Of a stretch of DNA of 42,151 bases, positions 16,825 to 26,169 are shown piece by piece. Source of the DNA: Lachnospira sp900551945. GTDB taxonomy: Bacteria; Bacillota; Clostridia; Lachnospirales; Lachnospiraceae. Made by a program: the position numbers and the translations under genes. The number at the start of each line of letters is the position of its first letter. Position 1 is the stretch's first letter. The notes under the pieces were generated by a model, which ran no database searches, was not told the origin of the DNA, and saw nothing but the letters and a program-made list of their open reading frames with translations. Location of the stretch: assembly GCA_048380335.1 (NCBI GenBank), contig DBFCCI010000082.1, forward strand, positions 1 to 42,151. The letters run 5' to 3'.

Positions 16825-19788
16825 TTAAGAAATAAATAACGGTACTATCTCATCAAACATTTCGCTATTTTCATTAATCTTTGTCTGACTACCTACAACA
16901 CTTAAATAATTTTCATCAATTGCTGATTTAATAAGCGGTGCAAGATTTCTTATATCTTCAACTGTTGCGTCTATAACCTGCGCTCTTTCTTTTTTAAGTG
17001 TTTCATAATCACTATTACAAATATATGCACTGAATGAACGTGAACCTTTAGCCGCTGGGTTCATAGGTGTATCCATATCGCCAATTGTTCCAATAATAAA
17101 CTTAACCATATCTCTGTCACTTACATTAAAGTTAGCAACATAGTCTGCTGCCTGCTCAAATATCTGATTTGTTTCCTTAAGATTAGGGTCACGATATGAA
17201 ACCATATAAGTGTCACCATTTCTATAAAAACCACTCATACAACCGTAAGCTCCACCCTTAACACGCACATTAAGCCACAAATAATCATAAGAGAAAATAA
17301 TCTTTAATAATTTAAGTGCACCTGTATAGCTATATCCATTTTCAACAAAGTTACCACATCTTGCAACATACTGCACCTGTGATGATGAAGTAAATGCTTT
17401 TTTATTATTAACTTTTTCAAATGCTCTTACAACTGCCTTGTCACCTATGTCCGATTTATTCAATATCTTTATAAATGTATCAACTGGTTCAACAAAGTCT
17501 TTATAACCTACTTCGTCTGCTGTCAAGCTTACTTTAAGATTATCTCTTGTAAATATAAGCTCAACTGTCTTTTTAAGATTATTAGCGATTTCTTCTTTCT
17601 TTGCTTCAAAGTTCTTATCAAGGTCTTGTATAAGTCTATAGAACTCATAACCTCTTATCTTATTAGAATAGAAAGAAGTTTCTGAAAATTGTGCCATACC
17701 GTTAAGCATTGCTACTGTATGTCCAGAACTTGTCATTGTACTTTCAAGTCTTGACTTAATTCTTGCGATAATCTCTTTAAGTCGCTTATAATCTGAATAC
17801 TTAGTGTTAAATATTATTTCATTCATCATATCAAGCACAAACTTCATTTTTTCATAAAGTACTTTGCCCTTAATCTCAAATCTAATACTGTACTTATCAA
17901 GTTCTTTGCTATCTGTATAAATAGAAGCATCTGCTGTTATTCCACCGCAGTTAATATTTATCTCATTAGTAAGCTCTGGATATGTGAAATTTTCAGTATC
18001 CATAAGACCAATAGTTGCACTTAAAAGTCCTATATATGATATAAGCTCGTCTGGTACATTTTTACAGTCAAATGAAAGAATAATATATGCTATCTTATTA
18101 GTAAACATATTGTGATGAATAACATCAACACCATTAATATCTTTCTTATCAATATAAAACTTCGCAGGATTTCTATTTATATCTGAAAGCTTAAGCATTG
18201 GTATCTTTTCCAAATCTTCCTGACTTGATGGCTCATCTTGATATTGCTTTAATGCCTTAGTTTGCTCAACTAACTCATTTATTTGTTCGTCTGTTAATGA
18301 AGCTTTATAATCTGCCAATCGCTTAGCTTCTTCTTCAGCTCTTATCTTTTCTAAACCATGCTCAGGAACTAGACTTATTACAGACGCATGATTATTGTCA
18401 AGCATATATTCTTTTATGATATTTTCAAAAAGCCCTTCACTTGCTTCTTTTCTTATTGTGTTAAATGTATCTCCTTCTTCAATGTGAATAAATGGCTTAT
18501 TCTCATCATAAAGCCAGCTATCCATCATTGTAAGATAATACATAAGTCCCTTTGGATAAGGCCCAAAATCAGCTTCTCTGTACTTAAATTCATAATAGTT
18601 AATACCTGCAAGTATCATTCTTTCATCAATACCATTTTCCACGATATCAGTTAAGACTTCTCTTACAACCTTAACAAATTCATCTCTTTGGTCTTGTTGT
18701 GCATTCTTTGCAATAATAGAATACATAGGCTGATACATTGATGACTCGTAACTACTTTCAATATCTGTACCAATTCCCTTATCAAGAAGTGCCTGCTTTA
18801 ACTTAGCACCCGGTGCTAGAATTAACGCATAATCAAGTATCTGCATTGCAAGATATAACTTATCATCTAAGGAAGTACCAACAACCATATTGTATGAAAG
18901 ATAAGTGTTGTCCGTTAATGGTTCATCGTCTGTTATTGAATATTTATGTGTTTCATATTTAACTTCATCAAATGGCTTTTGAAGCTCTATATCTGAATTA
19001 ATTGACACACTGTCCTTGTCAAATGCACTTAAATAATCTTTATCAAGATAGTCAAGTCTTTCCTGCACATCAATATCACCATAAATGTATATATATGAAT
19101 TAACTGGGTGGTAATAATTCTTGTGATAATCTAAAAATTCTTGATAAGTAAGGTCTGGTATCTGTGATGGTACACCGCCTGACTCATTTTTATATGCTGT
19201 ATCAGGAAATAATGATACAAAAGTTTGTCTTGAAAGTACATCGTCTGGTGATGAATATACGCCCTTCATTTCATTAAATACTACACCATTGAACTTTATA
19301 TCATCTTCTGCATTTTCAAGCTCATAATGCCAGCCTTCTTGTTTAAATATTTCTGGCACTTTATAGATGTTAGGATAAAATACTGCGTCCATATATACAT
19401 CTGTAATATTCTTAAAATCAGCGTCATTGCAACTTGCTACTGGATACACTGTCTTATCTGGGTATGTCATAGCATTTAAAAATGTATTAAGTGAGCCTTT
19501 GCATAATTCAACAAATGGGTCTTTTACTGGATACTTTCTTGAACCACAAAGTGTTGCATGTTCTATAATATGCTGTAATCCAGTATTGTTATATGGTGGG
19601 GTTTTAAAACCTATTGAAAATACTTTATTCTCATCGTCATTTGTAATTATAACAACTCTTGCACCACTTTTCTTATGCTTAAGAAGAAGACCAATACTGT
19701 TAATGTCTTCTAACTTTTCTGTCTTTATCAAATCATATTTACTTAAATCTAATGTAGAAAGTTCTTCTAATCTTTTATTCAATTCCAT
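16825..19788 (-). CDS. M16C-family zinc metallopeptidase (PreP/Cym1-like)
   Basis: A large insulinase-fold protease, about 987 aa from the chosen start. The inverted zinc motif HIIEHATLCGSRKYPVKDPF has His-x-x-Glu-His, with the further acidic ligand downstream; it is followed by SLNTFLNAMTYPDKTVYPVA. These features and the 1000-residue length match the M16C group, which degrades peptides inside a closed two-half chamber. The second half lacks the zinc motif, as is normal. The frame extends to 19887, but only the ATGs at 19797 and 19788 follow an AGAAAGG; 19788 has the more usable spacing, though 19797 is possible. It has no signal peptide and is probably cytoplasmic. Substrate unknown. Confidence 0.9.
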   Translation of the reverse strand: MELNKRLEELSTLDLSKYDLIKTEKLEDINSIGLLLKHKKSGARVVIITNDDENKVFSIGFKTPPYNNTGLQHIIEHATLCGSRKYPVKDPFVELCKGSLNTFLNAMTYPDKTVYPVASCNDADFKNITDVYMDAVFYPNIYKVPEIFKQEGWHYELENAEDDIKFNGVVFNEMKGVYSSPDDVLSRQTFVSLFPDTAYKNESGGVPSQIPDLTYQEFLDYHKNYYHPVNSYIYIYGDIDVQERLDYLDKDYLSAFDKDSVSINSDIELQKPFDEVKYETHKYSITDDEPLTDNTYLSYNMVVGTSLDDKLYLAMQILDYALILAPGAKLKQALLDKGIGTDIESSYESSMYQPMYSIIAKNAQQDQRDEFVKVVREVLTDIVENGIDERMILAGINYYEFKYREADFGPYPKGLMYYLTMMDSWLYDENKPFIHIEEGDTFNTIRKEASEGLFENIIKEYMLDNNHASVISLVPEHGLEKIRAEEEAKRLADYKASLTDEQINELVEQTKALKQYQDEPSSQEDLEKIPMLKLSDINRNPAKFYIDKKDINGVDVIHHNMFTNKIAYIILSFDCKNVPDELISYIGLLSATIGLMDTENFTYPELTNEININCGGITADASIYTDSKELDKYSIRFEIKGKVLYEKMKFVLDMMNEIIFNTKYSDYKRLKEIIARIKSRLESTMTSSGHTVAMLNGMAQFSETSFYSNKIRGYEFYRLIQDLDKNFEAKKEEIANNLKKTVELIFTRDNLKVSLTADEVGYKDFVEPVDTFIKILNKSDIGDKAVVRAFEKVNNKKAFTSSSQVQYVARCGNFVENGYSYTGALKLLKIIFSYDYLWLNVRVKGGAYGCMSGFYRNGDTYMVSYRDPNLKETNQIFEQAADYVANFNVSDRDMVKFIIGTIGDMDTPMNPAAKGSRSFSAYICNSDYETLKKERAQVIDATVEDIRNLAPLIKSAIDENYLSVVGSQTKINENSEMFDEIVPLFIS

Positions 19789-19905
19789 TAAAGCCATTAC
19801 CTTTCTTAATTCTAACAGGCTTATATATAAACCTTTTTTAATAAATATAATATCACATTTTAGGTATGTTATACAAGTTTCTAACACATACTAAATTAAA
19901 AATCC

Positions 19906-19936
19906 CCCTACTCATTATTATAAATAATAAATAGGG
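19906..19936 (-). terminator. Terminator downstream of the dnaJ operon
   Basis: Stem CCCTATTTATTA / TAATGAGTAGGG on the minus strand, followed by GGATTTTTAATTT. It follows the first hairpin at 20025-20068 and probably protects the M16 protease gene from heat-shock read-through. Confidence 0.55.
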
Positions 19937-20024
19937 AAATTTTATTCAATCTTCAATTGCTCTTATTGTTACTTCATTAATAATATCCAACTTTAATATA
20001 TCCATTATAAATATCTTAATAAAA

Positions 20025-20068
20025 TTAAACTGCGATATTAAGAAAATCAACTTAATACCGCAGTTTAA
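20025..20068 (-). terminator. dnaJ terminator hairpin
   Basis: Long stem TTAAACTGCGGTATTAAG / CTTAATATCGCAGTTTAA with one mismatch, starting 5 bp beyond the dnaJ stop codon on the minus strand, followed by AT-rich DNA. Confidence 0.7.
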
Positions 20069-20072
20069 AATA

Positions 20073-21203
20073 TTATCTATTAAAAAGTCCTTTTCTCTTA
20101 TGAGGTCTTTCATTTCCTGTAAGAGCCTTTTCATATTCAACAAGCAAATCTTTTTGTTCAGATGTAAGCTTCTTAGGAATATCAACAACAAGTGTGATAT
20201 AGTGGTCACCACGAACTGAAGCATTTCTTACTGTTGGCATACCCTTGCCTTTAAGTCTTACTCTTGTACCAGAGTCTGTACCCGGCTTAACATCGTATAA
20301 CACTTCACCATCAACAGTCTTTACTTTAATTTCACCACCAAGAACTGCTGTTGGATAGCTTATCTTTACATTAGAGAAGATATTGTATCCATCTCTTTCA
20401 AATTCTGGGTCAGCAGAAATCATAACTGCAACTAAGAGGTCACCTCTTTGTCCGCCATTTACTCCCGGTTCACCCTTTCCTTGAATACGAACACATTGAC
20501 CATTATCAATACCTGCTGGTATCTTAACTTCAATAGTCTTTTTAGAGCTGATATATCCTGTACCATAACAGTCTGGACACTTCTCTTTTATAATCTTACC
20601 TGTTCCGTTACAGTCTGGGCATGGCTGTACATTTCTTACCATACCAAGCATTGACTGCTGTGTATAAACGACTTGACCTTTACCACCACACTTGCTACAA
20701 GTTTCAGGGTGTGTTCCCGGCTTTGCACCAGTTCCGTTACACTTGCTACAAGGGTCTTTTAAAGTAACGTCAATTGTCTTAGATGTACCAGTTACTGACT
20801 CAGCAAATGTTATTCTTACATTTACTCTTATATCAGCACCACGTCTTGGGCCATTGTTATTACGGCTTCTACCACCGCCAAACATACTACCAAAGATATC
20901 AGAGCCAAATATATCTCCGAAAATGTCTCCCATATCACCAAAGTCAAATCCACTAGCTCCACCGCCACCGCCATTTTCAAATGCGGCGTGACCAAATTGG
21001 TCATACTGTCTACGTTTCTCAGAGTCACTAAGAACAGCATATGCTTCTGATGCTTCTTTGAACTTAGCTTCAGCTTCTTTATCTCCGGGATTAGTATCGG
21101 GGTGGTATTTCTTAGCGAGCTTACGATATGCTTTTTTAATTGTTGCTTCATCAGCATCTTTTGAAACGCCTAGCACCTCATAATAATCTCTTTTATCTGC
21201 CAT
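20073..21203 (-). CDS. dnaJ: DnaJ (Hsp40) co-chaperone
   Basis: DnaJ delivers unfolded substrates to DnaK and stimulates its ATPase. The 376-residue product has a J domain at the N terminus with the HPD triad in KKYHPDTNPG. A Gly/Phe region follows (FGDMGDIFGDIFGSDIFGSM). Next come four CxxCxGxG zinc repeats (CSKCNGTG, CSKCGGKG, CPDCNGTG, CPDCYGTG) and the substrate-binding C-terminal domains. This is a full class I DnaJ of normal length. GGAGGATAATC precedes the ATG. It is the last gene of the heat-shock operon. Confidence 0.99.
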   Translation of the reverse strand: MADKRDYYEVLGVSKDADEATIKKAYRKLAKKYHPDTNPGDKEAEAKFKEASEAYAVLSDSEKRRQYDQFGHAAFENGGGGGASGFDFGDMGDIFGDIFGSDIFGSMFGGGRSRNNNGPRRGADIRVNVRITFAESVTGTSKTIDVTLKDPCSKCNGTGAKPGTHPETCSKCGGKGQVVYTQQSMLGMVRNVQPCPDCNGTGKIIKEKCPDCYGTGYISSKKTIEVKIPAGIDNGQCVRIQGKGEPGVNGGQRGDLLVAVMISADPEFERDGYNIFSNVKISYPTAVLGGEIKVKTVDGEVLYDVKPGTDSGTRVRLKGKGMPTVRNASVRGDHYITLVVDIPKKLTSEQKDLLVEYEKALTGNERPHKRKGLFNR

Positions 21204-21245
21204 GATTATCCTCCATGTCTAATTAGTCTTTATTTTATAACACTA

Positions 21246-21280
21246 AAACTGCACAGGAACTATAAGCTCCCATGCAGTTT
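21246..21280 (-). terminator. Hairpin between dnaK and dnaJ
   Basis: Imperfect stem AAACTGCATGGGAGC / GTTCCTGTGCAGTTT in the 206-bp dnaK-dnaJ gap, followed on the minus strand by TAGTGTTATAAAA. It could attenuate dnaJ relative to dnaK or stabilise the processed mRNA end; there is no strong T-run. Confidence 0.5.
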
Positions 21281-21409
21281 ATAAATCACAACAAAATCAA
21301 ATAAATTCAATCTGCTGTTTATTGCTTATAGTTATATTCGTTATATAAGCATAAATTATTTATCTAATATAGTCAACTGTTATTTAAAATCACTTTACTA
21401 ATTTAGTAA

Positions 21410-23290
21410 TTAGACTTCCTTATAATCTCCGTCAACAACATCATCACCATAAGCATTAGCACCTGCGTCTGTTCCTGCATTAGCTCCTGCTCCCATATCA
21501 GGGCCAGCTCCTGCAGCACCCGCTCCTGCCTGTGCTTCATATAACTTAGCGAAAAGCTTCTGAGCACTTTCCATTAACTTTTCTTTAGCAGCCTTGATAT
21601 CATCAATCTGAGAATCTGTCATATTTTCAGCATCAGAGCCATCAACTAATGCCTTTAATGCGTTAAGGTCAGCTTCTACAGCAGCCTTATCAGAAGCATC
21701 AAGCTTATCACCTGCTTCGTCAAGAGCCTTCTGTGTCTGGAATACCATTGAGTCTGCATCATTACGAACTTCAATTCCTTCCTTACGCTTCTTATCCTGA
21801 GCTTCAAATTCAGCAGCTTCCTTAACAGCCTTATCAATATCTTCATCTGACATGTTAGAACCAGCAGTAATTGTAATATGCTGTTCCTTACCTGTTCCTA
21901 AATCCTTAGCAGATACATTTACGATACCATTTGCATCAATATCAAATGTAACTTCAATCTGAGGTACACCACGTCTTGCTGGTGGAATACCATCAAGTCT
22001 GAACTGTCCGAGTGACTTGTTATCCTTAGCGAACTGTCTTTCACCCTGTACTACGTTAATATCAACGGCTGTCTGGTTATCAGCGGCTGTTGAGAATACC
22101 TGACTCTTCTTTGTAGGAATTGTTGTATTTCTTTCGATAAGTCTTGTAGCAATACCACCCATTGTTTCGATAGAAAGTGAAAGTGGTGTAACATCAAGAA
22201 GAAGTACTTCACCTGCACCTGCATCACCAGCAAGCTTACCACCCTGAATAGAAGCACCGATAGCAACACATTCATCTGGGTTAAGAGTCTTACTTGGTTC
22301 ATGTCCTGTTAATTGCTTTACCTTATCCTGAACTGCTGGTATTCTTGTAGAACCACCAACTAATAATACCTTTGAAAGGTCTGAAGCTGTAAGACCAGCA
22401 TCATTTAATGCGTTTCTAACTGGTTCTGCTGTCTTTTCTACAAGGTCATGTGTTAATTCATCGAACTTAGCTCTTGTAAGAGTCATATCAAAATGCTTTG
22501 GACCTTCTGCTGTAGCTGTGATATATGGAAGGTTGATATTTGTCTGTGCAGCACTTGATAATTCCTTCTTAGCCTGTTCAGCAGCAACTCTTAATCTTTG
22601 AAGTGCCATTGTATCTTTAGAAAGGTCAACACCTTCCTTAGCCTTAAAGTCATCTAACATATACTGTGTAATCTTGTTATCAAAGTCATCACCACCAAGT
22701 CTGTTGTTACCTGCTGTAGCAAGAACTTCAATAACACCATCACCGATTTCGATAATAGATACATCGAATGTACCACCACCGAGGTCATATACCATAATCT
22801 TTTGTTCTTCTTCATTATCAAGACCATAAGCTAAAGCTGCAGCTGTTGGTTCGTTGATAATTCTCTTTACATCAAGACCTGCAATCTTACCTGCGTCCTT
22901 TGTTGCCTGTCTTTGTGCATCGTTAAAGTAAGCAGGAACAGTAATAACTGCTTCTGTAACCTTTTCACCGAGGTAGCTTTCAGCATCTGCCTTTAATTTC
23001 TGTAAAATCATAGCTGAAATTTCCTGTGGAGAATACTTCTTATCATCAATTGTTACTTTATAATCTGTACCCATGTGTCTTTTAATTGATGAAATAGTCT
23101 TATCTGCATTTGTTACAGCCTGACGTTTTGCAGGGTCACCTACTAATCTTTCACCATTCTTTGTAAATGCTACAATTGAAGGAGTTGTTCTTAAACCTTC
23201 TGTGTTAGCGATAACAACAGGCTTACCACCTTCCATAACTGCAACACATGAATTTGTTGTACCTAAGTCAATACCAATAATCTTACCCAT
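21410..23290 (-). CDS. dnaK: DnaK (Hsp70) chaperone
   Basis: An ATP-driven chaperone. The product starts MGKIIGIDLGTTNSCVAVME, the Hsp70 phosphate-1 signature, and contains VYDLGGGTFDVSI and VLLVGGSTRIPAVQ. The substrate domain follows (LLLDVTPLSLSIETMGG), then a helical lid and an Ala/Gly-rich tail ending in DDVVDGDYKEV, close to the usual DVVDAEFEEV end. It is 626 aa long, a normal size. The frame runs to 23317, but the ATG at 23290 has GGAAG upstream and gives the conserved N terminus. The gene lies 69 bp below grpE. Confidence 0.99.
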   Translation of the reverse strand: MGKIIGIDLGTTNSCVAVMEGGKPVVIANTEGLRTTPSIVAFTKNGERLVGDPAKRQAVTNADKTISSIKRHMGTDYKVTIDDKKYSPQEISAMILQKLKADAESYLGEKVTEAVITVPAYFNDAQRQATKDAGKIAGLDVKRIINEPTAAALAYGLDNEEEQKIMVYDLGGGTFDVSIIEIGDGVIEVLATAGNNRLGGDDFDNKITQYMLDDFKAKEGVDLSKDTMALQRLRVAAEQAKKELSSAAQTNINLPYITATAEGPKHFDMTLTRAKFDELTHDLVEKTAEPVRNALNDAGLTASDLSKVLLVGGSTRIPAVQDKVKQLTGHEPSKTLNPDECVAIGASIQGGKLAGDAGAGEVLLLDVTPLSLSIETMGGIATRLIERNTTIPTKKSQVFSTAADNQTAVDINVVQGERQFAKDNKSLGQFRLDGIPPARRGVPQIEVTFDIDANGIVNVSAKDLGTGKEQHITITAGSNMSDEDIDKAVKEAAEFEAQDKKRKEGIEVRNDADSMVFQTQKALDEAGDKLDASDKAAVEADLNALKALVDGSDAENMTDSQIDDIKAAKEKLMESAQKLFAKLYEAQAGAGAAGAGPDMGAGANAGTDAGANAYGDDVVDGDYKEV

Positions 23291-23359
23291 AATATTACTT
23301 CCTTTCTTGATTTTCATTCTTCCTAAAATTATTTCTATAAAAGAATATTGTTAATACTG

Positions 23360-24004
23360 TTAGTTAGCTACTTTTACCATACTGTGACGAATTACTGTTT
23401 CTCTGTATGTGTAGCCTTTTTCAAATTCTTCAACGATTATATTCTCGCCTACACTATCATCTTCTACGTGCATTACTGCATTGTGTAAATCTGGATTAAA
23501 TTCTAATCCAATCGCTTCTATAGGCTTTACTTCAGCATCTTCAAGCATTTTCATTGTCTGCTTGTATACCATATCCATTCCTTTTGCAAATGGAGTTTCT
23601 TTTTCTTCGTCTGTTATAGACTTGAAGCCTCTTTCAAAATTGTCAACTATTGGAAGAAGTTTCTTTATTATATCTGAAGCACCCATTTCAAACATAGCAG
23701 ATTTTTCTTTCTCAGTACGTTTTCTGAAATTATCAAATTCTGCCATCTGACGTTTAACTTTGTCTTGAAGTTCTTCAATCTTAACATCTTTAGCATCTTT
23801 CTTTGAAGCCTTAGAATCAGTTTTTGAATTATCTTCACTTTCCTTTGTTGCATCGTCAGCCTTTTGTGTGCCATCGTCATCTGCTTTTGCAGTTTTAGCG
23901 GCATCAGCGTCTTTTGCTTCATCTGTTGAAGTTGCTGTATTTACAGCTTCTTCTTTAATTTCAGCATCATTTTTCTTCTTTTTCTTATCTTCTTTTTTAG
24001 ACAC
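23360..24004 (-). CDS. grpE: GrpE, DnaK nucleotide exchange factor
   Basis: GrpE releases ADP from DnaK. The 214-residue product has a long acidic/lysine-rich disordered N terminus (about 70 residues). A coiled coil follows (IEELQDKVKRQMAEFDNFRK, then RTEKEKSAMF), and a beta-domain ends with VIVEEFEKGYTYRETVIRHS and MVKVAN, the GrpE signature. Translation starts at a GTG (24004) with AAAGG upstream. It sits 17 bp below hrcA in the standard order. Confidence 0.97.
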   Translation of the reverse strand: MSKKEDKKKKKNDAEIKEEAVNTATSTDEAKDADAAKTAKADDDGTQKADDATKESEDNSKTDSKASKKDAKDVKIEELQDKVKRQMAEFDNFRKRTEKEKSAMFEMGASDIIKKLLPIVDNFERGFKSITDEEKETPFAKGMDMVYKQTMKMLEDAEVKPIEAIGLEFNPDLHNAVMHVEDDSVGENIIVEEFEKGYTYRETVIRHSMVKVAN

Positions 24005-24021
24005 CTTTAAACCAACCTTTC

Positions 24022-25098
24022 CTATGTTTTCTTAAACATATCATCTAACTGCGCTCGGATTGTTTTTAAAGTTCCTACAACTTTTTCATAATCCATTCGC
24101 TTAGGACCTATAATTCCGATTGTTCCCTTCATACCATCTTGTAATTCATATGTTGCTGTAACAACACTACAATCTTTCATCGTTTCAATCGGAGTTTCAT
24201 TCCCTATATATACCTGAATACCATGGTTGTCATCTTCGTCTTCACTATTCTTTGTCACAAGACCAGTAAGACTTTGTTTTTCTTCCAAAGTATATATAAG
24301 CTCACTAGCTTTAGTTTTATCACTCAGCTCAGGGTACTTAAATATATTAGTTGCACCACTTGTATATATCTTGAGATTATCCGCACTGCTTATTGTTTCC
24401 ACAATTGCTTCTAACACTTCCTTTATAAGTGCTGCGTGTTCTCCTGCCTGACTTTCCATTGCTGACACCATTGCCAAGTTCATTTGTTCAAGTGTAAGTC
24501 CATTAAGACTTGTATTAAGAAGAATATTAAGCTTTAATAAGTTCTCTTGTGTAAGTTCTTCACTTACAGTAATTACTTTATTTCTTATAATATTGCCTTC
24601 CATTACTATTACAGCAAGAATTTTTAATGGTTCAAGCTGTGAAAGCTGTACGAACTTTAACTTATTACCCTTAACTTGTGGTGTTGTAATCATTGTTGCA
24701 TAATTAGTATCTTTTGCAAGCACCTTTGCAACATTTTGAAGCAGTTCTTCAACCTTGTCAACCTTTTCAGATAACATACTTTTCATTGTTTTGACTTCTT
24801 TTTCTCTGTCAGACACTTCTGCTTCTCTGAAATCTAATTCAAATTCCTTTTGACTCATCATATCATCAACATATAATCTATAACCTTTATCTGTAGGAAT
24901 ACGTCCTGCTGATGTATGAGGCTGTATAATATATCCAAGTTCTTCAAGGTCTGCCATCTCATTTCTTATTGTTGCAGAACTTAACTTTAAGTCTGTATAC
25001 TTTGAAATGGTTCTTGAGCCAACAGGTTCTCCTGTCTCAAGATAGTTCTGTATGACAGCTTTAAGTATTCTTAATTTTCTATCATCCAGTTCCATCAT
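24022..25098 (-). CDS. hrcA: HrcA, heat-shock repressor
   Basis: HrcA binds the CIRCE operator and represses the dnaK operon; refolding by GroE restores its activity. The 358-residue product has an N-terminal winged helix (LDDRKLRILKAVIQNYLETG, PVGSRTISKYTDLKLSSATI), the typical linker YIIQPHTSAGRIPTDKGYR and a GAF-like middle. The ATG at 25098 or the adjacent one at 25095 both suit the AAAGGAG site. The operator and a consensus promoter lie directly upstream, so the operon is autoregulated. Confidence 0.98.
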   Translation of the reverse strand: MMELDDRKLRILKAVIQNYLETGEPVGSRTISKYTDLKLSSATIRNEMADLEELGYIIQPHTSAGRIPTDKGYRLYVDDMMSQKEFELDFREAEVSDREKEVKTMKSMLSEKVDKVEELLQNVAKVLAKDTNYATMITTPQVKGNKLKFVQLSQLEPLKILAVIVMEGNIIRNKVITVSEELTQENLLKLNILLNTSLNGLTLEQMNLAMVSAMESQAGEHAALIKEVLEAIVETISSADNLKIYTSGATNIFKYPELSDKTKASELIYTLEEKQSLTGLVTKNSEDEDDNHGIQVYIGNETPIETMKDCSVVTATYELQDGMKGTIGIIGPKRMDYEKVVGTLKTIRAQLDDMFKKT

Positions 25099-25119
25099 AC
25101 CTGCTCCTTTCTTTTCTTA

Positions 25120-25146
25120 TTAGCACTCATTAATGTGGAGTGCTAA
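25120..25146 (-). promoter_or_regulatory. CIRCE operator
   Basis: Perfect 9-9-9 inverted repeat: TTAGCACTC at 25120-25128, a 9-bp spacer and GAGTGCTAA at 25138-25146. This is the consensus HrcA site, placed between the promoter and the hrcA start codon. Confidence 0.98.
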
Positions 25147-25159
25147 TATCAATATAATT

Positions 25160-25188
25160 AAAATATCACTACATACATATAATGTCAA
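25160..25188 (-). promoter_or_regulatory. Sigma-A promoter of the hrcA-grpE-dnaK-dnaJ operon
   Basis: Minus strand TTGACA (25183-25188), 17-bp spacer, TATTTT (25160-25165). The CIRCE operator begins 13 bp downstream of the -10 box, so HrcA would block initiation or early elongation. Confidence 0.85.
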
Positions 25189-25234
25189 CACTTATTTTAA
25201 AAATTTTAAAAATTTATATTTTGATAACAAAAAT

Positions 25235-25285
25235 AAGCCTGTATATATAATAGATATTTTACTTATCTATTATACATACAGACTT
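25235..25285 (-). terminator. Terminator after the capsule-control operon
   Basis: Long stem AAGCCTGTATATATAATAGA / paired with TCTATTATACATACAGACTT, two mismatches, 7-nt loop. It begins 16 bp after the stop codon of the Ig-like protein gene and precedes the hrcA promoter. Confidence 0.75.
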
Positions 25286-25301
25286 AAATATTATGTATAT
25301 A

Positions 25302-26042
25302 TTAATTTACATGAAGTGTAAATGTCACATGATTAGATTGATTTTTATCTGAATCTGTACAATACACATCTATAGTATATGTACCCACTTTTGAAGTGTC
25401 ATACCTTCCATTAGTAATAACTCTTCTTGATAAAGCGGCAGAAGTATCTTTATCATCAGATATTTCAGATATGTAATCTATAATATTAAAAGCAGAACCT
25501 GCTTTAATCGTATCTTCTGTCTTTTCAAAAACAAGCAATGGGCCTCCCTCTACTGTAACAGGCTCTGTTTCATCTTCTGAATTAGCTTCTGATGTTTCAT
25601 TTTCTGCTTGACTTGTTGTAGTACTTACACTCTTATTGTCTTTTGAAGAAGTATTATCAGCAGTTGTTTGTGTCTCTTCATTTTCTTCTAATTGCTCTAA
25701 TTCTTCTTCTGTAGCATTATAATCAAATATATATGAAATCTTACTTACATTTCCGCTATTATCTCTTGCAGCATATATAACAGTTGCTTTAGATAAATCA
25801 GAAGACATATATATATTTTCAACAATTACATTTTCAGATACATCTCCATCTTTCTTATCAACAGCTTTAACATATCCTTTTAGCACATTTTCACCTTGTG
25901 CTTTTGAATAAGGCTTTATCTTAGATGTATCAATAGTTAATACAGGAGCTTCTCTATCTTCTCCCAAATATATTATCGCAAATATTACTGCTAAAATACA
26001 TGCAATAATAAGATATACTATAACGGATTTATTTTTCTTCAT
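25302..26042 (-). CDS. Membrane-anchored Ig-like (DUF5011-type) protein
   Basis: The product is 246 aa from the ATG at 26042 (GGGAGA upstream; the frame opens 21 bases earlier). An N-terminal membrane helix (SVIVYLIIACILAVIFAIIYL) precedes an extracellular Ig-like unit. That unit has APVLTIDTSKIKPY, VDKKDGDVSENV and ATVIYAARDNSGNVSK, the 'D-x-x-G-D-v' and 'v-Y-x-a-x-D-x-a-G-N' pattern of DUF5011/HYR-like domains. A Thr/Ser/Glu-rich linker follows, then a second similar unit ending GTYTIDVYCTDSDKNQSNHV. It closes the ywqE-ywqC-ywqD gene run, so a surface role linked to exopolysaccharide is plausible. No enzymatic motif is seen. Confidence 0.75.
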   Translation of the reverse strand: MKKNKSVIVYLIIACILAVIFAIIYLGEDREAPVLTIDTSKIKPYSKAQGENVLKGYVKAVDKKDGDVSENVIVENIYMSSDLSKATVIYAARDNSGNVSKISYIFDYNATEEELEQLEENEETQTTADNTSSKDNKSVSTTTSQAENETSEANSEDETEPVTVEGGPLLVFEKTEDTIKAGSAFNIIDYISEISDDKDTSAALSRRVITNGRYDTSKVGTYTIDVYCTDSDKNQSNHVTFTLHVN

Positions 26043-26090
26043 ATATTTCTCCCACAATAACATTATTTTCAGATTTATTTAATACCTTAT

Positions 26091-26130
26091 GCCCCACTTA
26101 TTACTCTTTATATAGAAATACAAGTGGGGC
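26091..26130. terminator. Hairpin downstream of the BY-kinase gene
   Basis: Perfect 9-bp arms GCCCCACTT / AAGTGGGGC with a 22-nt loop in the 127-bp gap between the BY-kinase and the Ig-like gene. The T-run is poor on the minus strand, so it may be a weak attenuator. Confidence 0.5.
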
Positions 26131-26169
26131 AATTTTAAAATTATAATATAAATCTCTTATAATATTATT

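Noticed and set aside
19946..20224. 92-codon frame overlapping the dnaJ 3' end
   Set aside because: It overlaps the conserved DnaJ C terminus and its terminators in another frame, and it resembles no family.
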